Positions 1 to 9,632 of a stretch of DNA of 64,000 nucleotides are shown one piece after another; within the stretch, counting starts at the first letter, position 1; each line of letters begins with the position of its first letter. The notes beneath the pieces were generated by a model. That model was not told the DNA's origin. It worked only from the letters and a program-made list of their open reading frames with translations, and made no database searches. The translations under genes were made by a program, and so were the position numbers. The DNA comes from Actinomyces naeslundii (GTDB taxonomy: Bacteria; Actinomycetota; Actinomycetes; Actinomycetales; Actinomycetaceae), in the NCBI RefSeq assembly GCF_001956585.1, contig NZ_MSRR01000013.1, positions 62,001 to 126,000 of the forward strand. Reading direction: 5' to 3'.

Positions 1-9
1 TCCCCCATC

Positions 10-990
10 ATGGACCTGATGGCCCTGCGCTCCGTCACGGAGCTGCCCATAGCCCAACGCCACATCCTGGACCCAGAGGTCCTGCGGACCGTGGCGGTCG
101 TCGATCGTGTCGGAGACCTGACGCGCTTCAACGTCGCAGAGGTCCCCGAGCTCGCTCAGGTCTCCAGCCCCGAGGACCTGCTGGCCCCCGACGAACGCGG
201 CTGGGCGCTGGGGCACGCGCTGTCCCTGGCCGTTGAGCACGGGCAGCGCCTGTGGCTCAGTGAGGTGACCCCGGCACAGCTCGAGCAGCTGCGGGTGGTT
301 CTGGGCGCGCACCTGGTCCACATCGCCTCCCTGGGCGAGGTCGCGAGGGCTGAGGAGGCCGGAGGAGGCGATCCCGCCGACGACGCCGTGGATGCGCTCG
401 TGGATGAGGTCACCGTCGTCGCCGTGAGCCCACGCCACCTCCTGGACGAGTGGAGCACCGGAACCCCGGCACAGATCGGATTCCTGCGCACCGTCCTGGA
501 GGGCACCGATCCGCTGCGGGTCTCGCGCCACACCCTGGCCGCCCTGCGCGAGGCCGGGGTGGATCTGGTGCCGCGCGCCGAGATCGTCCGGCTCCTGCAC
601 AACCCGCGCTTCCTCGCCTACGCGACAGTGTTCATCTACTCCTCGCTGCGGGCGCTGCCGGCAACCTTCGCCCCCGGATTCCGCGGCAACCCCTGGGTGC
701 TGTGGACCATCGACATCGTCACCGCCGTGCCCTACACGTGGGGCATCATCGCAATGGTCGCGGGTCGACGACGACGTATCCGCTTCACCGGCTTCCTCGT
801 CACCCTCATCACCTTCATCGCACCCTACGTGTACTTCTTCTTCGCGGGCAGCCACGGCGACGGCAACCGCTACCCCGGCTGGGTCATCATGGTGGTCATC
901 GGCCTGGTGCTGGCCACTGTCCTGCTGGAGGGCGGGCGCTGGCTGCGGGATGTGGCGGTCGCTCGAGGCCTGCGCACCTGGGCCGGCTGA
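10..990 (+). CDS. Hypothetical membrane protein, start possibly outside window
   Basis: I do not recognise this protein. The first ~195 residues are acidic and look soluble. The C-terminal third has about four hydrophobic segments (roughly residues 201-215, 227-247, 255-278 and 292-312), with an Arg-rich loop (GRRRRIRF) after the second, so it is probably anchored through its C-terminal half. The reading frame is open leftwards to base 1 (three more sense codons), so the ATG at 10 may be internal and the real start may lie before the window. A GC-rich hairpin follows the stop. The next gene is convergent. Function unknown. Confidence 0.6.
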   Translation: MDLMALRSVTELPIAQRHILDPEVLRTVAVVDRVGDLTRFNVAEVPELAQVSSPEDLLAPDERGWALGHALSLAVEHGQRLWLSEVTPAQLEQLRVVLGAHLVHIASLGEVARAEEAGGGDPADDAVDALVDEVTVVAVSPRHLLDEWSTGTPAQIGFLRTVLEGTDPLRVSRHTLAALREAGVDLVPRAEIVRLLHNPRFLAYATVFIYSSLRALPATFAPGFRGNPWVLWTIDIVTAVPYTWGIIAMVAGRRRRIRFTGFLVTLITFIAPYVYFFFAGSHGDGNRYPGWVIMVVIGLVLATVLLEGGRWLRDVAVARGLRTWAG

Positions 991-1014
991 GAGACCTCCG
1001 ACGCGCAAGGAAAC

Positions 1015-1040
1015 GGCCACCCGCCTCACGGTGGGTGGCC
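1015..1040 (+). terminator. Hairpin after the first gene
   Basis: GGCCACCC (1015-1022) pairs with GGGTGGCC (1033-1040) around a 10-nt loop, 25 nt after the stop of the first gene. There is no T-tract, so termination is inferred from position and stem strength. Confidence 0.45.
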
Positions 1041-1089
1041 GCTGTGCGAAACTGGGCACCTGCCGGATGGCACGCCCGCAGCTGCGCCG

Positions 1090-1839
1090 CTAGAAGTCGG
1101 TACCGGCGACCGCCGTCTCCGGCTCAGCACCACGGATCGAGCGCAGGAGCCCGGCGAGCAGGAACCATCCGCCGAAGACGACGATGACCGCGACCAGGCT
1201 GAGGGGACGGTGTGGGTAGATCGCCACGAGCCAGCAGGTGGCCAGGAACCATACCGCCACCGCGCCGATGTTGAGGGTACGGAAGCGCTTGACGCGGGCC
1301 GGGTGCGCGTAGTGCGTGGGCACCAGGGTGAGCACCACGAAGATGAGGGTGACGATGATGTTGAAGACCGCCGGGGTCTGCAGCACGTAGAACATGAGCG
1401 CCACGATGTTCCAGGCCGCCGGGAAGCCCACGAAGTAGTAGTCGGTGGACTTCCACTGCTTGTTGGCGTAGCAGAACATCGACGAGCTCAGGATGAGGGC
1501 CATGAGCAGGCCCGCCACCGGCCTGGGCCCCATCGGCAGCGCCACGTACATGAACACCGCCGGGATGAAGGTCCAGGTGAGGTAGTCGACGACGATGTCC
1601 ACAATGCCGCCGTCGAACCAGGGGATGATCTCGGAGACCTTGGCACGGCGGGCCAGGGTGCCATCGACGCCGTCGACGACGAGGGCGACGAGCAACCAGA
1701 CCCACATCCAGGTGAACTCCCGACGGGGGTTGATGGTGGCGAGCATCGCCAGGCTGGCCCATACCAGTCCCGACATGGTCAAGATGTGCACTGCCCAGGC
1801 GGCGACACGGGCCCGTGCCGGGTGCTGCGCCGTCGACAC
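1090..1839 (-). CDS. CDP-alcohol phosphatidyltransferase, phosphatidylcholine synthase-like
   Basis: Integral membrane enzyme of the CDP-alcohol phosphatidyltransferase family, which transfers a phosphatidyl group from CDP-diacylglycerol to an alcohol. The signature DG..DG..AR....G...D...D is present: DGVDGTLARR, then WFDGGIVDIVVDYLTW a few residues on. The variant WFDG..(D)..VDYLT resembles bacterial phosphatidylcholine synthases (Pcs), which use choline, and the 249-residue length and multiple membrane segments fit. The substrate is inferred, not shown. I chose the GTG at 1839 over the upstream ATG at 1932 because GAGAGG lies about 8 nt before it and the extra upstream residues are hydrophilic and atypical. 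It stands alone, downstream of the WD40 gene and separated from it by a strong terminator. Confidence 0.8.
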   Translation of the reverse strand: MSTAQHPARARVAAWAVHILTMSGLVWASLAMLATINPRREFTWMWVWLLVALVVDGVDGTLARRAKVSEIIPWFDGGIVDIVVDYLTWTFIPAVFMYVALPMGPRPVAGLLMALILSSSMFCYANKQWKSTDYYFVGFPAAWNIVALMFYVLQTPAVFNIIVTLIFVVLTLVPTHYAHPARVKRFRTLNIGAVAVWFLATCWLVAIYPHRPLSLVAVIVVFGGWFLLAGLLRSIRGAEPETAVAGTDF

Positions 1840-1969
1840 AAACGTCCCCTCTCGGTGGATGACACTGACGGCGGGAAGTCTATGCGGTTCACAGCCACGA
1901 CACATATCCGCAGGGAAGCGCTTCTCCGGCACGCCCCGGCGCCGGCCGGCGCACCCCCGGTCCGAGAAC

Positions 1970-2010
1970 CGCGTGTGGCCCCGTACCTAGGAGGTACGGG
2001 GCCACACGCG
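1970..2010. terminator. Perfect 19-bp hairpin terminator
   Basis: Bases 1970-1988 are perfectly complementary to 1992-2010 around a 3-nt loop. It lies 38 nt after the stop of the WD40 gene (minus strand) and before the Pcs-like gene, so it most likely ends the WD40 transcript. Confidence 0.75.
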
Positions 2011-2048
2011 GACTACGACGCGCCCCGAAGGCGCTCACAGGAGATGAC

Positions 2049-5000
2049 TCACATGCTCACGTTGCGGAAGTCGAAGGGGTAGATCCCCATGGGGTTCCAG
2101 TGGGCGTTGAGACGTGCACCGGTGGCAGCCTCGTGAGCCCACAGCTCGCTGGTGATGACGACGCCGCCGCCCTCCAGCTCGCTGAGCCCCAGTCGGTGGT
2201 GACCGTCGACGTAGTCGTCGGCCTGCTCCACCGGGTAGAGGGCCAGGTCGGCAGCCGGGATGGAGAGCACGGCGAGCTGCTCGTCAAGGCCGGCCAGGTC
2301 GTTACCGGAGATGCCGTAGCGGCTCGCCAGCTCGTTGACGTCGCGGCGTGCGATGGCGGCGACGAACTCCTGGACCTCGGTGTAGATCCGACGGCGCAGC
2401 TCCTCGTCCCCCCAGGGGACGGGGGTGGGCTCCGCAGGCTCCTCCTCAGCGGCTTCAGCGGCCTCGGGGGCCTCAACGGCCTCCGTGCTCTCTGCGGGCT
2501 TCGCGGGCTCCTCAGACTCCGCGGCCTCCACTGGCACCTCAGGCGTCTGAGAGCTCTCCGAGTTCTCCGCCTGCTCCGCGTTCGCCACGTCGATCTGCTC
2601 GACGGGACCCTCGGGCGCCGCGTGGTCCTCAGGATCGTCCTCGGGCGTTGAGACGGTGGGCGCGGCGACGGGCTCAGAGCCTTCGGCCTCGGCGACAGGC
2701 GGCACCGCGCCCTCGGCGGGGACCGCGTGCCGGGGCATCTCCGCCTGCACCGGCTCACCGAGCTCCTTGGAGAGGTCCAGAGTGGTCTGGTCACTCTCGC
2801 TGCCGGCGTCGCCGATCGGAGCGGGCTCGGACTGGTCCGGGGCGACGGTCTCACCGGTGGGCGCGGCGACGGGCTCGTCGCCGGCGTGCTCGACGGCGGG
2901 GATCGCCACCGGCTCGTAGGCCGACTCGGCCGTCCCGGAGGACGACGCCACCTGGGTCGGTGCGGCAGCGTCGGAGGCGGCCTCGACCTCGCCCTCGACA
3001 ACCACGTCCGCATCCGGCTCAGCCGGGGTCTGGGCCGTGGCGGCCGCGTGCCGGGCCCGGCGCGAGGCGGCGGAGCCGGTCTGGGGCGCCGGGGTTGCGG
3101 GCGTGTTGATGACGGCCTCGCTGGTGCTGTCGTCGTCAGGCTCAGCACCGGCCGCAGAGGGGGTCTGCGCTGCCGATACCCCGATCTCACCGGGCTGATC
3201 ACCCTCGTCGACCGGTACGGGGCTCTGCTCCTCGACGGGGGCCGTGGTGGGAGCCACCGGCATCGCAACCATCGACGGCGTCGTCGCGGCCGGAGGAGCG
3301 GTCACCTCACCGTCCACGAGTCCCTGATCCACGGGGAAGGGCTGGACGAGGAGGGTCTCACCCGTCGGAGCGGCGACCGGCTCGGTCTCGGCCGGTGCGG
3401 CCGGCTGCTCGACGGCGTCTGCGACCACAGCGGCGTCTGCCGGCGTGTGCGCGGCCGTGTGCCGGGCACGGGCGGCAGAGTCCTCCGCCTCGGGGGCGGA
3501 GACAGGTGTGACGATCTCGGCCTCGGCGGACACGGGCTCCTCGATCTGCCCCTCCTCCGCTGCGGGCTCCGCAATCGCCTCGGGGACCGGCTCGCCGTCC
3601 GTCTCGGCAGGGGCGTCCTCGACGGTCTCGGGCACCGGCGCCGAGGCGGCCTCTTCGTGAGCCGACTGAGCCGGCACGCCCTCGCCTGCTGGAGCGGCCT
3701 GAGAAGCAGGCCGGTCAGCGGCAGCATCGGGCTGCGCAGGAGCCGGCTCGGAGATCGAGCCAGCTGAAACGGCGGAGTCCTGCTCAGCCGGTTGCTCAGC
3801 GGAGTCGTCGGCCACCTCCGTCACCTCGCCGGCCTCAACGGCCTCAGGCGCCGGCGACGTCTCGGAAGTCCCCTCCGCTGCCGGGCCCTCGCCCTCCGGG
3901 ATCGCCGGAGAAGGCTCCGCGACGGTCTCGGGCAGCGGGTCGGGGTTGATGTACTGACGCCGCTCGACACCCACACGAGTGAGCTGGCCGGCGAGGATCT
4001 CAGGACGGCCGAGGTAGTCCCAGACCTCACCGGGACCCGAGCGCAGGCTCAGGGAGGGGGCGTCGAGGATGGCCACCCCGCCGTCGGGCAAGAAGCACAG
4101 GAACAGCCCGGTCATCTCGCCGGTGGTGGCGTCCCACAGGCGCACCGTTCCGTCCTCGGAGCCGGTGAGGATCCGGGCGCCGTCAGGACTCCACTGCGCA
4201 TCGGTGACGCCGAAGCGGTGGCCGGCCAGGGACAGGACGATCTTGCCGGAGACCTCGTCCCAGACGCGCACGACGCCGTCGTCGAAGCCGGCCAGCACCC
4301 GGGCGCCGTCAGGGCTCCAGGCGTAGGAGCGGACCATGGCGCCCTCATCGCGCAGCGTCACGAGCTCGCCGGAGGTGATGACGTCCCAGACGTGGGCGGC
4401 GCCGTCGGCACTGCCGGTGACGACACGGGGACCGCCCTGGGTCCACACGACGTCGCGCACCCAGTTACCGGTGTAGGTGTGGATGACCTCGCCGGTGTCC
4501 GCGTCCCAGATGCGGGCGGTCCCGTCCTGGGAGCCGGTCAGAACGCGCTGACCGTTGGGGCTCCAGGCCACCGAGGTGATCATGTCGCTGTGGCCCTCGA
4601 GGGTAAGGATGCGTTCGCCGCGGGCGGCGTCCCAGATCGCGGCGCGATCGTCTCCCAGGCCGGTGAGGATGCGCTCGCTGTCCGGGCTCCAGGAGACGTC
4701 GTTGACGTCGTCCTCGCCGGCGGTCAGGGCCTGGACGACGTCGCCGGTGGAGGCGTCAAGGATGAGGACGCGCGGTGAGAGGTAGGAGGATGTGGCCAGG
4801 CGGGTGCCGTCGGGACTCCAGACGACCTCGCTCAGCTCGCGGGCGCCGTTGTCCACCGTCAGCCGCGGCTCGCCGGTCGTGGCGTCCCAGACGCGGTTGC
4901 CGCCGTTCTTGGCGCCGATGGTCAGCTTCGTGCCGTCAGGGCTCCAGGAGACGGTCTCGACGGAGTTGCCGGGCCCCAGGACGAGCAGGGGCTGACCGGT

Positions 5001-5984
5001 AGCGGCGTCCCAGACGCGCACGGTGTCGTCGTGCGAGCCAGTGGCCACGCGGCGCGAGTCCGGGCTCCAGGCCAGGGCGCAGGCCCACTGGCTGTGGCCG
5101 CGCAGGCTGAGCAGCTCCTCGCCGGTGGCGGCGTCCCAGATGTGGGCGGTGGTGCCGGAGATGTCGTCGGTGATGATGCGGCTGCCGTCGGGACTCCAGG
5201 AGACCACGCTCACCCAGCGGCGCTCGCGGCCGTGGAGGCTGAGGACCTCCTCGCCGGTGGCGGCGTCCCAGACCCGGGGCTCGGCGGAGTCGAAGGCGGT
5301 GATGATGCGGCGCGAGTCCGGGCTCCACGACAGTCCAGTCATCGGCTCGATCGGGCCGACGTGGGTCGGCCTGCCGTCGGGGCCCACAGTGGCGCCGCGC
5401 CCCACGAAGGCCATGGGGCCCACGCGCAGCAGCTCGGTGCCGGTGGTGACGTCCCAGACCCGGGCGGTGCCGTCATCGGAGGCGGTGGCCACGCGGGTCC
5501 CGTCCGGGCTCCACGACACCGCGGTGAGGTGCTCCGTATGACCGGACAGTGTGCGCACCACCTGGCCGCTGGAGGCGTCCCAGATGCGGGCCGAGGCGTC
5601 GTCGAAGCTGGTGAGGATGCGGGTGGAGTCGGGACTCCAGGCCACTGCCCCGCCGACGCCGGAGCCGCCGACCCCCAGGGTCAGCAGGTCGGCACCGGTG
5701 GTCGCGTCCCAGATGCGCACGCTGTGGTCCTCCGCCGCGGTGAGCAGACGCGTGCCGTCGGGACTCCAGGCCACCGCACTGATGGACAGACTGGGACCTG
5801 CGAGCGCGAACAGCTCGGTGCCGCGGTTCGCGTCCCAGACCCGGGCCGTGCCGTCGTGCGATCCGGACAGGAGCCGCGTCCCATCCGGGCTCCAGGCCAC
5901 ACCCCACAACGCGTCGAAGTGGCCGGCATACAGTGACACCTCGCGAGGGTCGATCGTCCCCGAGGTCTCTGAAGGCACAGTCAT
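2049..5984 (-). CDS. Giant WD40 protein: 14 repeats, Ala/Pro/Glu-rich linker, unknown C-terminal domain
   Basis: 1311 residues in three parts. Residues ~15-640 hold 14 WD40 units, each with an SPDG-like turn and ending in (V/I)WD, e.g. GSHDGTARVWD and GSEDGTVRLWD; 14 suggests two seven-bladed propellers, a scaffold for protein binding. A short cap follows (LPDGGVAILD...WDYLGR), of a type seen after WD40 arrays in other bacterial proteins. Residues ~690-1185 are low complexity (Ala, Pro, Glu) with repeated EPVAAPTGET-like units. The last ~125 residues are a compact domain (RRIYTEVQEFVAAIARRDVN... to NHWNPMG-like end) that I cannot assign; an NTF2-like fold is a guess. No kinase, NACHT or protease part is present and no signal peptide is visible, so it is probably cytoplasmic. 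Leaderless start: TAGACT (5991-5996), 6 nt, ATG. The gene stands alone. Confidence 0.85.
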   Translation of the reverse strand: MTVPSETSGTIDPREVSLYAGHFDALWGVAWSPDGTRLLSGSHDGTARVWDANRGTELFALAGPSLSISAVAWSPDGTRLLTAAEDHSVRIWDATTGADLLTLGVGGSGVGGAVAWSPDSTRILTSFDDASARIWDASSGQVVRTLSGHTEHLTAVSWSPDGTRVATASDDGTARVWDVTTGTELLRVGPMAFVGRGATVGPDGRPTHVGPIEPMTGLSWSPDSRRIITAFDSAEPRVWDAATGEEVLSLHGRERRWVSVVSWSPDGSRIITDDISGTTAHIWDAATGEELLSLRGHSQWACALAWSPDSRRVATGSHDDTVRVWDAATGQPLLVLGPGNSVETVSWSPDGTKLTIGAKNGGNRVWDATTGEPRLTVDNGARELSEVVWSPDGTRLATSSYLSPRVLILDASTGDVVQALTAGEDDVNDVSWSPDSERILTGLGDDRAAIWDAARGERILTLEGHSDMITSVAWSPNGQRVLTGSQDGTARIWDADTGEVIHTYTGNWVRDVVWTQGGPRVVTGSADGAAHVWDVITSGELVTLRDEGAMVRSYAWSPDGARVLAGFDDGVVRVWDEVSGKIVLSLAGHRFGVTDAQWSPDGARILTGSEDGTVRLWDATTGEMTGLFLCFLPDGGVAILDAPSLSLRSGPGEVWDYLGRPEILAGQLTRVGVERRQYINPDPLPETVAEPSPAIPEGEGPAAEGTSETSPAPEAVEAGEVTEVADDSAEQPAEQDSAVSAGSISEPAPAQPDAAADRPASQAAPAGEGVPAQSAHEEAASAPVPETVEDAPAETDGEPVPEAIAEPAAEEGQIEEPVSAEAEIVTPVSAPEAEDSAARARHTAAHTPADAAVVADAVEQPAAPAETEPVAAPTGETLLVQPFPVDQGLVDGEVTAPPAATTPSMVAMPVAPTTAPVEEQSPVPVDEGDQPGEIGVSAAQTPSAAGAEPDDDSTSEAVINTPATPAPQTGSAASRRARHAAATAQTPAEPDADVVVEGEVEAASDAAAPTQVASSSGTAESAYEPVAIPAVEHAGDEPVAAPTGETVAPDQSEPAPIGDAGSESDQTTLDLSKELGEPVQAEMPRHAVPAEGAVPPVAEAEGSEPVAAPTVSTPEDDPEDHAAPEGPVEQIDVANAEQAENSESSQTPEVPVEAAESEEPAKPAESTEAVEAPEAAEAAEEEPAEPTPVPWGDEELRRRIYTEVQEFVAAIARRDVNELASRYGISGNDLAGLDEQLAVLSIPAADLALYPVEQADDYVDGHHRLGLSELEGGGVVITSELWAHEAATGARLNAHWNPMGIYPFDFRNVSM

Positions 5985-6302
5985 GGTTGAAGTCTAGAGA
6001 TCTCTGCGAGGTATCTGCGGCATCTTGAGCCGATTGCGAGCAGTTACCTGAGTGATATCTGGCAAATCCGCGGCTGAGAGGGCGCCACGCCGGGCGCACG
6101 ACACGCTGAGGCGCCGCCTTCCGCGCTACTGCGCTCCGTTCGAGCGGGTACGGAAGGAGCGTTGCGCGGTCGGCAACGAATGACTCGCCAACCGCTTCGA
6201 TATCTTCCTGAGACACCCGGACATTAATTGACGACCGCCGTCGGGAAGCCTCCTCCAACCTGAGTTGGAAGCGCGCCGCGATCCGCCCTCCTTAGGGTGG
6301 AT
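5985..6302. other. Intergenic region between divergent genes
   Basis: About 320 bases without a convincing gene. It holds the -10 of the WD40 gene (TAGACT, 5991-5996, minus strand) and at the far end a plus-strand TAGGGT (6293-6298) that could drive the small ORF starting at 6303. I see nothing else recognisable. Confidence 0.5.
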
Positions 6303-6542
6303 ATGGATCGGCAGAGAATCATTCGGCGGCCTGATGTGCCTTCAGCCATGATCACGCAGGCTGGAGCCATGACTGCGATCACGACCTCCCGCCCCATGAT
6401 CCGCGGGCTCGCCTCCGACGGCGAACCCCTCGGACGTCGTTGGCTCAAGAACATCCTGACCGCCGCCCTCGCCGGCATTCTCTATCTGGTGCTCATCGGC
6501 GTCCCGCGCACAGCGTCCACGCTGATCACCGGTAGGAACTGA
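6303..6542 (+). CDS. Possible small single-span membrane protein
   Basis: Short reading frame of up to 79 residues with one strong hydrophobic segment near the C-terminus (NILTAALAGILYLVLIGV) after a basic stretch (LGRRWLK). A TAGGGT -10-like element lies just upstream (6293-6298). The start is uncertain: ATG at 6303 sits only 4 nt from the -10, and the internal ATG at 6369 has GGAG unusually close (2 nt). No family is recognised; it could also be a chance frame. Confidence 0.35.
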   Translation: MDRQRIIRRPDVPSAMITQAGAMTAITTSRPMIRGLASDGEPLGRRWLKNILTAALAGILYLVLIGVPRTASTLITGRN

Positions 6543-6708
6543 AGCGCGCCGCCCTGCTGCTCCGAGTCCTTCTTCCTTCTCGCCGCTGACACTGCGCGGG
6601 GACATCCCACGCGTGCGGGTGCAGGTTTCCTGTCCTCGTAGGCGTCAGATGTCCCGGTACGTGTAGAAGGCCTCCGGCAAGAGCGGAGTTGAGGCGCGCA
6701 GGCGACGC

Positions 6709-6906
6709 TCAGTCGCCAGCGCCGTGGAAGACGGCCTCAAGGTTGTTGCCGTCAGGGTCGAGCACGAAGGCCCCGTAGTAGCCGGGGTGGTAGTGCGAAC
6801 GCTCCCCGGGCGCGCCGTTGTCGGTTCCTCCCGCCGCGAGCGCCGCCTCGTAGAAGGCCTTGGAGACCGCCGGATCACTGACACTCACAGAGGCATGATC
6901 GATCAT
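6709..6906 (-). pseudogene. VOC/glyoxalase-family remnant with internal deletion
   Basis: The 65-residue product begins like a VOC (glyoxalase/bleomycin-resistance) protein, MIDHASVSVSDPAVSKAFYE, and ends like the C-terminal metal-site strand of one, YYGAFVLDPDGNNLEAVFHG. Family members of this type are about 120-130 residues; here roughly 55-60 central residues are missing and the two ends are joined in frame. It cannot make the usual four beta-alpha-beta-beta-beta modules, so it is probably a decayed gene. It lies downstream of purL on the same strand, beyond that gene's terminator. Confidence 0.7.
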
Positions 6907-6981
6907 GCACCCAGGCTAGCGGTGCGCACCTGGACGCGTAAGACCCGGCCGTCTCTTTCCAAATCCCCCGGACGTCGAGCC

Positions 6982-7034
6982 GGCATTCTTCGCGGAGCCC
7001 TGCGGAAATGCCTTAGGGCTCGGCGAAGAATGCC
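6982..7034 (-). terminator. Large two-step hairpin after purL
   Basis: A 12-bp stem (6982-6993 with 7023-7034) continues, after one mismatch, into a 7-bp stem (6995-7001 with 7015-7021) and a 13-nt loop. It begins 27 nt after the purL stop and most likely ends the purL transcript. Confidence 0.7.
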
Positions 7035-7060
7035 CGGTTCGGTGCGCAGTGGAGGGGCGC

Positions 7061-9421
7061 TCAGAACAGGGCCGGCAGGACGCCCTCGACGTCGGCCCCG
7101 AGCTCGGCCAGGTCCAGGACGAGGGGACGCCCGGCACCGCCGTCGGCGAGCAGGTCGCTGCCGGCCACGACGAGCAGGTCGCCGCCGGTGGTGCCCAGGC
7201 GCGCCACGGCGACGTCCTCGGCCTCGGCGGCCGCAGTCACGGCGGGCACGAGCTCCTCACGCACGGCAACGATCGCACGGGCCCCGGACTCGGAGAACAG
7301 GGCGGTGAAGTCGTCCACGCCCTCCTCTTGGATGGCGGTCAGGTCCACGCTTGCTCCGACGCCGCAGCGCAGGCAGGAGTCCACGAGCGCCTGGATGAGG
7401 CCGCCGGCGGAGCAGTCGTGGGCGGCGTGAACCAGTGACTCGCCGCCGCGGCCCTCCGCGTCGCTCAGGGCCAGCAGGACCCGCCCGAGCGCCATCTCCG
7501 CCTCGAGGTCAACGCGCGGAGGCAGCCCACCGAGGTGGTCGTGGACCACACGGGACCAGGCCGAGCCGTCGAGCTCGTCGGCGGTGGTCCCCAGAGCCAT
7601 GATGGCCAGACCCTCCTCGTGCCAGCCCGAGGGGTTGGCCCGGCGCACGTCGTCCATGACACCCAGGACGCCGACGACGGGCGTGGGGTTGATCGAGGAG
7701 TCGAGCTGCCCCTTGACCTTGCCGTGGGAGTTGTAGAGGGACACGTTGCCGCCAGTGACCGGCACGCCCATGACGGCGCAGGCGTCGGCCAGGCCGGTAA
7801 TGGCCTCGACGAGCTGCCACATGGCGTCGGGGTCCTCCGGCGAGCCGAAGTTGAGGCAGTCGGTGACGGCCAGGGGCCGGGCGCCCACGGTGCACACGTT
7901 GCGGTAGGACTCGGCCAGGGCCTGGGCGGCGCCGGTGGCGGGGTCGAGCTTGGTGAAGCGGCCGTTGGCGTCGGTGGAGATGGCCACGCCGCGACCGGTG
8001 GCCTCGTCGACGCGAATGACACCGGCGTCGTCGGGCTGGCACAGGGCGGTGTCTCCACGCACGAACCGGTCGTACTGGTCGGTGACCCAGGCGGTGGAGG
8101 CCTGGTTGGGGCTGGTCACGACGGCGCGCACCTGCTCGGCGAGCTCGGCGGCGGATCCGGGGCGGTCCAGGCGCTCGGCGGTGTCCGCGTTGAGCTCGTC
8201 CTGCCAGGCGGGGCGGGTGTAGGGGCGCTCGTAGGTGGGCCCCTCATGGGCCACGGTGCGCGGGTCGACGTCGACGATCCGCTCCCCGAAGTGGTCGATG
8301 GTCAGGCGGCCCGAGCCGTTGACCTCCCCGATGACGGCGGCCTCGACGTCCCACTTGTCGATGACGGCCATGAACTCCTCGAGCTTGTCGGGCGCGACAA
8401 CGGCCATCATGCGCTCCTGGGACTCGCTCATGAGGATCTCGCCGGCAGTCAGGGTGGGGTCGCGCAGGAGCACCTTCTCCAGGTCGACGTGCATGCCACC
8501 GTCGCCGTTGGAGGCCAGCTCGGAGGTGGCGCAGGAGATGCCGGCGGCGCCCAGATCCTGGATGCCGAGCACGAGCCCGGCGCCGAACAGGTCGAGGCAG
8601 CACTCGATGAGGACCTTCTCCATGAAGGGGTCGCCCACCTGGACGCTGGGGCGCTTGGCGGGCATGCCGTCCTCGAAGGACTCGGACGCCAGGATGGAGG
8701 CCCCACCGATCCCGTCGCCGCCGGTGCGCGCCCCGAAGAGCACCACCTTGTTGCCGGCGCCGGTGGCGTTGGCCAGGTGGATGTCCTCATGGCGCAGCAC
8801 GCCCACACACAGAGCATTGACCAGCGGGTTCTCCTGGTAGGAGGAGTCGAACTCGGTCTCTCCGCCGATATTGGGCAGCCCCAGGGAGTTGCCGTAGGTA
8901 CCCACGCCGGCCACCACGCCGTGGACGACGCGCGCGGTGTCGGAGTGGTCGACGGCGCCGAAGCGCAGCTGGTCCATGACGGCCACGGGCCGCGCCCCCA
9001 TGGAGATGATGTCGCGCACGATCCCGCCCACGCCGGTGGCGGCCCCCTGGTAGGGCTCGACGTAGCTGGGGTGGTTGTGCGACTCGACCTTGTAGGTCAC
9101 GGCCCAGCCGTCACCGATGTCGACGACGCCGGCGTTCTCCCCCATGCCGACCAGGAGGTGCTCGCGCATCTCTGGAGTGGTCTTAGCCCCGAACTGGCGC
9201 AGGTGGATCTTGGAGGACTTGTAGGAGCAGTGCTCGGACCACATGACCGAGTACATGGCCAGCTCGGCGTTCGTGGGGCGCCGGCCCAGCAGCTCGCGGA
9301 TGGACTCGTACTCGTCAGCCTTGAGCCCCAGCTCCTTCCAGGGCATCTCCCGTTCGGGAGTCGCGGCGGCATCGGCAACGGTGTCGGGGTGGTGGGCTGG
9401 GATCGCGGACTCGGGCGCCAT
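7061..9421 (-). CDS. purL: Phosphoribosylformylglycinamidine synthase subunit PurL
   Basis: Large synthetase subunit of the PurLQS complex; it converts FGAR and ammonia (from glutamine through PurQ) to FGAM with ATP in step 4 of de novo purine synthesis, in the cytoplasm. 786 residues, typical of the small-type PurL that works with PurS and PurQ. Recognisable segments include [20 protein letters not shown] near the N-terminus, [19 protein letters not shown], the [14 protein letters not shown] region and DCSAGGL. Start chosen at ATG 9421 with GGAG 6-7 nt upstream; an upstream ATG at 9487 would add an atypical Arg/Pro-rich stretch. In many actinobacteria purS, purQ and purL are adjacent; here purQ is 4.1 kb away and a plus-strand gene block intervenes, so purL has its own promoter in the gap shared with the divergent glycosyltransferase. 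Confidence 0.97.
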   Translation of the reverse strand: MAPESAIPAHHPDTVADAAATPEREMPWKELGLKADEYESIRELLGRRPTNAELAMYSVMWSEHCSYKSSKIHLRQFGAKTTPEMREHLLVGMGENAGVVDIGDGWAVTYKVESHNHPSYVEPYQGAATGVGGIVRDIISMGARPVAVMDQLRFGAVDHSDTARVVHGVVAGVGTYGNSLGLPNIGGETEFDSSYQENPLVNALCVGVLRHEDIHLANATGAGNKVVLFGARTGGDGIGGASILASESFEDGMPAKRPSVQVGDPFMEKVLIECCLDLFGAGLVLGIQDLGAAGISCATSELASNGDGGMHVDLEKVLLRDPTLTAGEILMSESQERMMAVVAPDKLEEFMAVIDKWDVEAAVIGEVNGSGRLTIDHFGERIVDVDPRTVAHEGPTYERPYTRPAWQDELNADTAERLDRPGSAAELAEQVRAVVTSPNQASTAWVTDQYDRFVRGDTALCQPDDAGVIRVDEATGRGVAISTDANGRFTKLDPATGAAQALAESYRNVCTVGARPLAVTDCLNFGSPEDPDAMWQLVEAITGLADACAVMGVPVTGGNVSLYNSHGKVKGQLDSSINPTPVVGVLGVMDDVRRANPSGWHEEGLAIMALGTTADELDGSAWSRVVHDHLGGLPPRVDLEAEMALGRVLLALSDAEGRGGESLVHAAHDCSAGGLIQALVDSCLRCGVGASVDLTAIQEEGVDDFTALFSESGARAIVAVREELVPAVTAAAEAEDVAVARLGTTGGDLLVVAGSDLLADGGAGRPLVLDLAELGADVEGVLPALF

Positions 9422-9632
9422 GGGTGCTCCTGGTCGAAGAGGGAGTGCGGCCGGGCCAAGCCTACCCGCGCCCCCACGGTGCCTCATCTCACCACTCGCC
9501 TTGGCCCGCCGCTGTCCGCGCCCGGTCCTAGCGTCGCGGAATTCGGCCGAAAAACATTGAGAAATGGAAACGAGGCGCCACGCCCACTCTCAAAGTGCTG
9601 CGACTCACACGATTTCGGGGGAAGATCATGGC

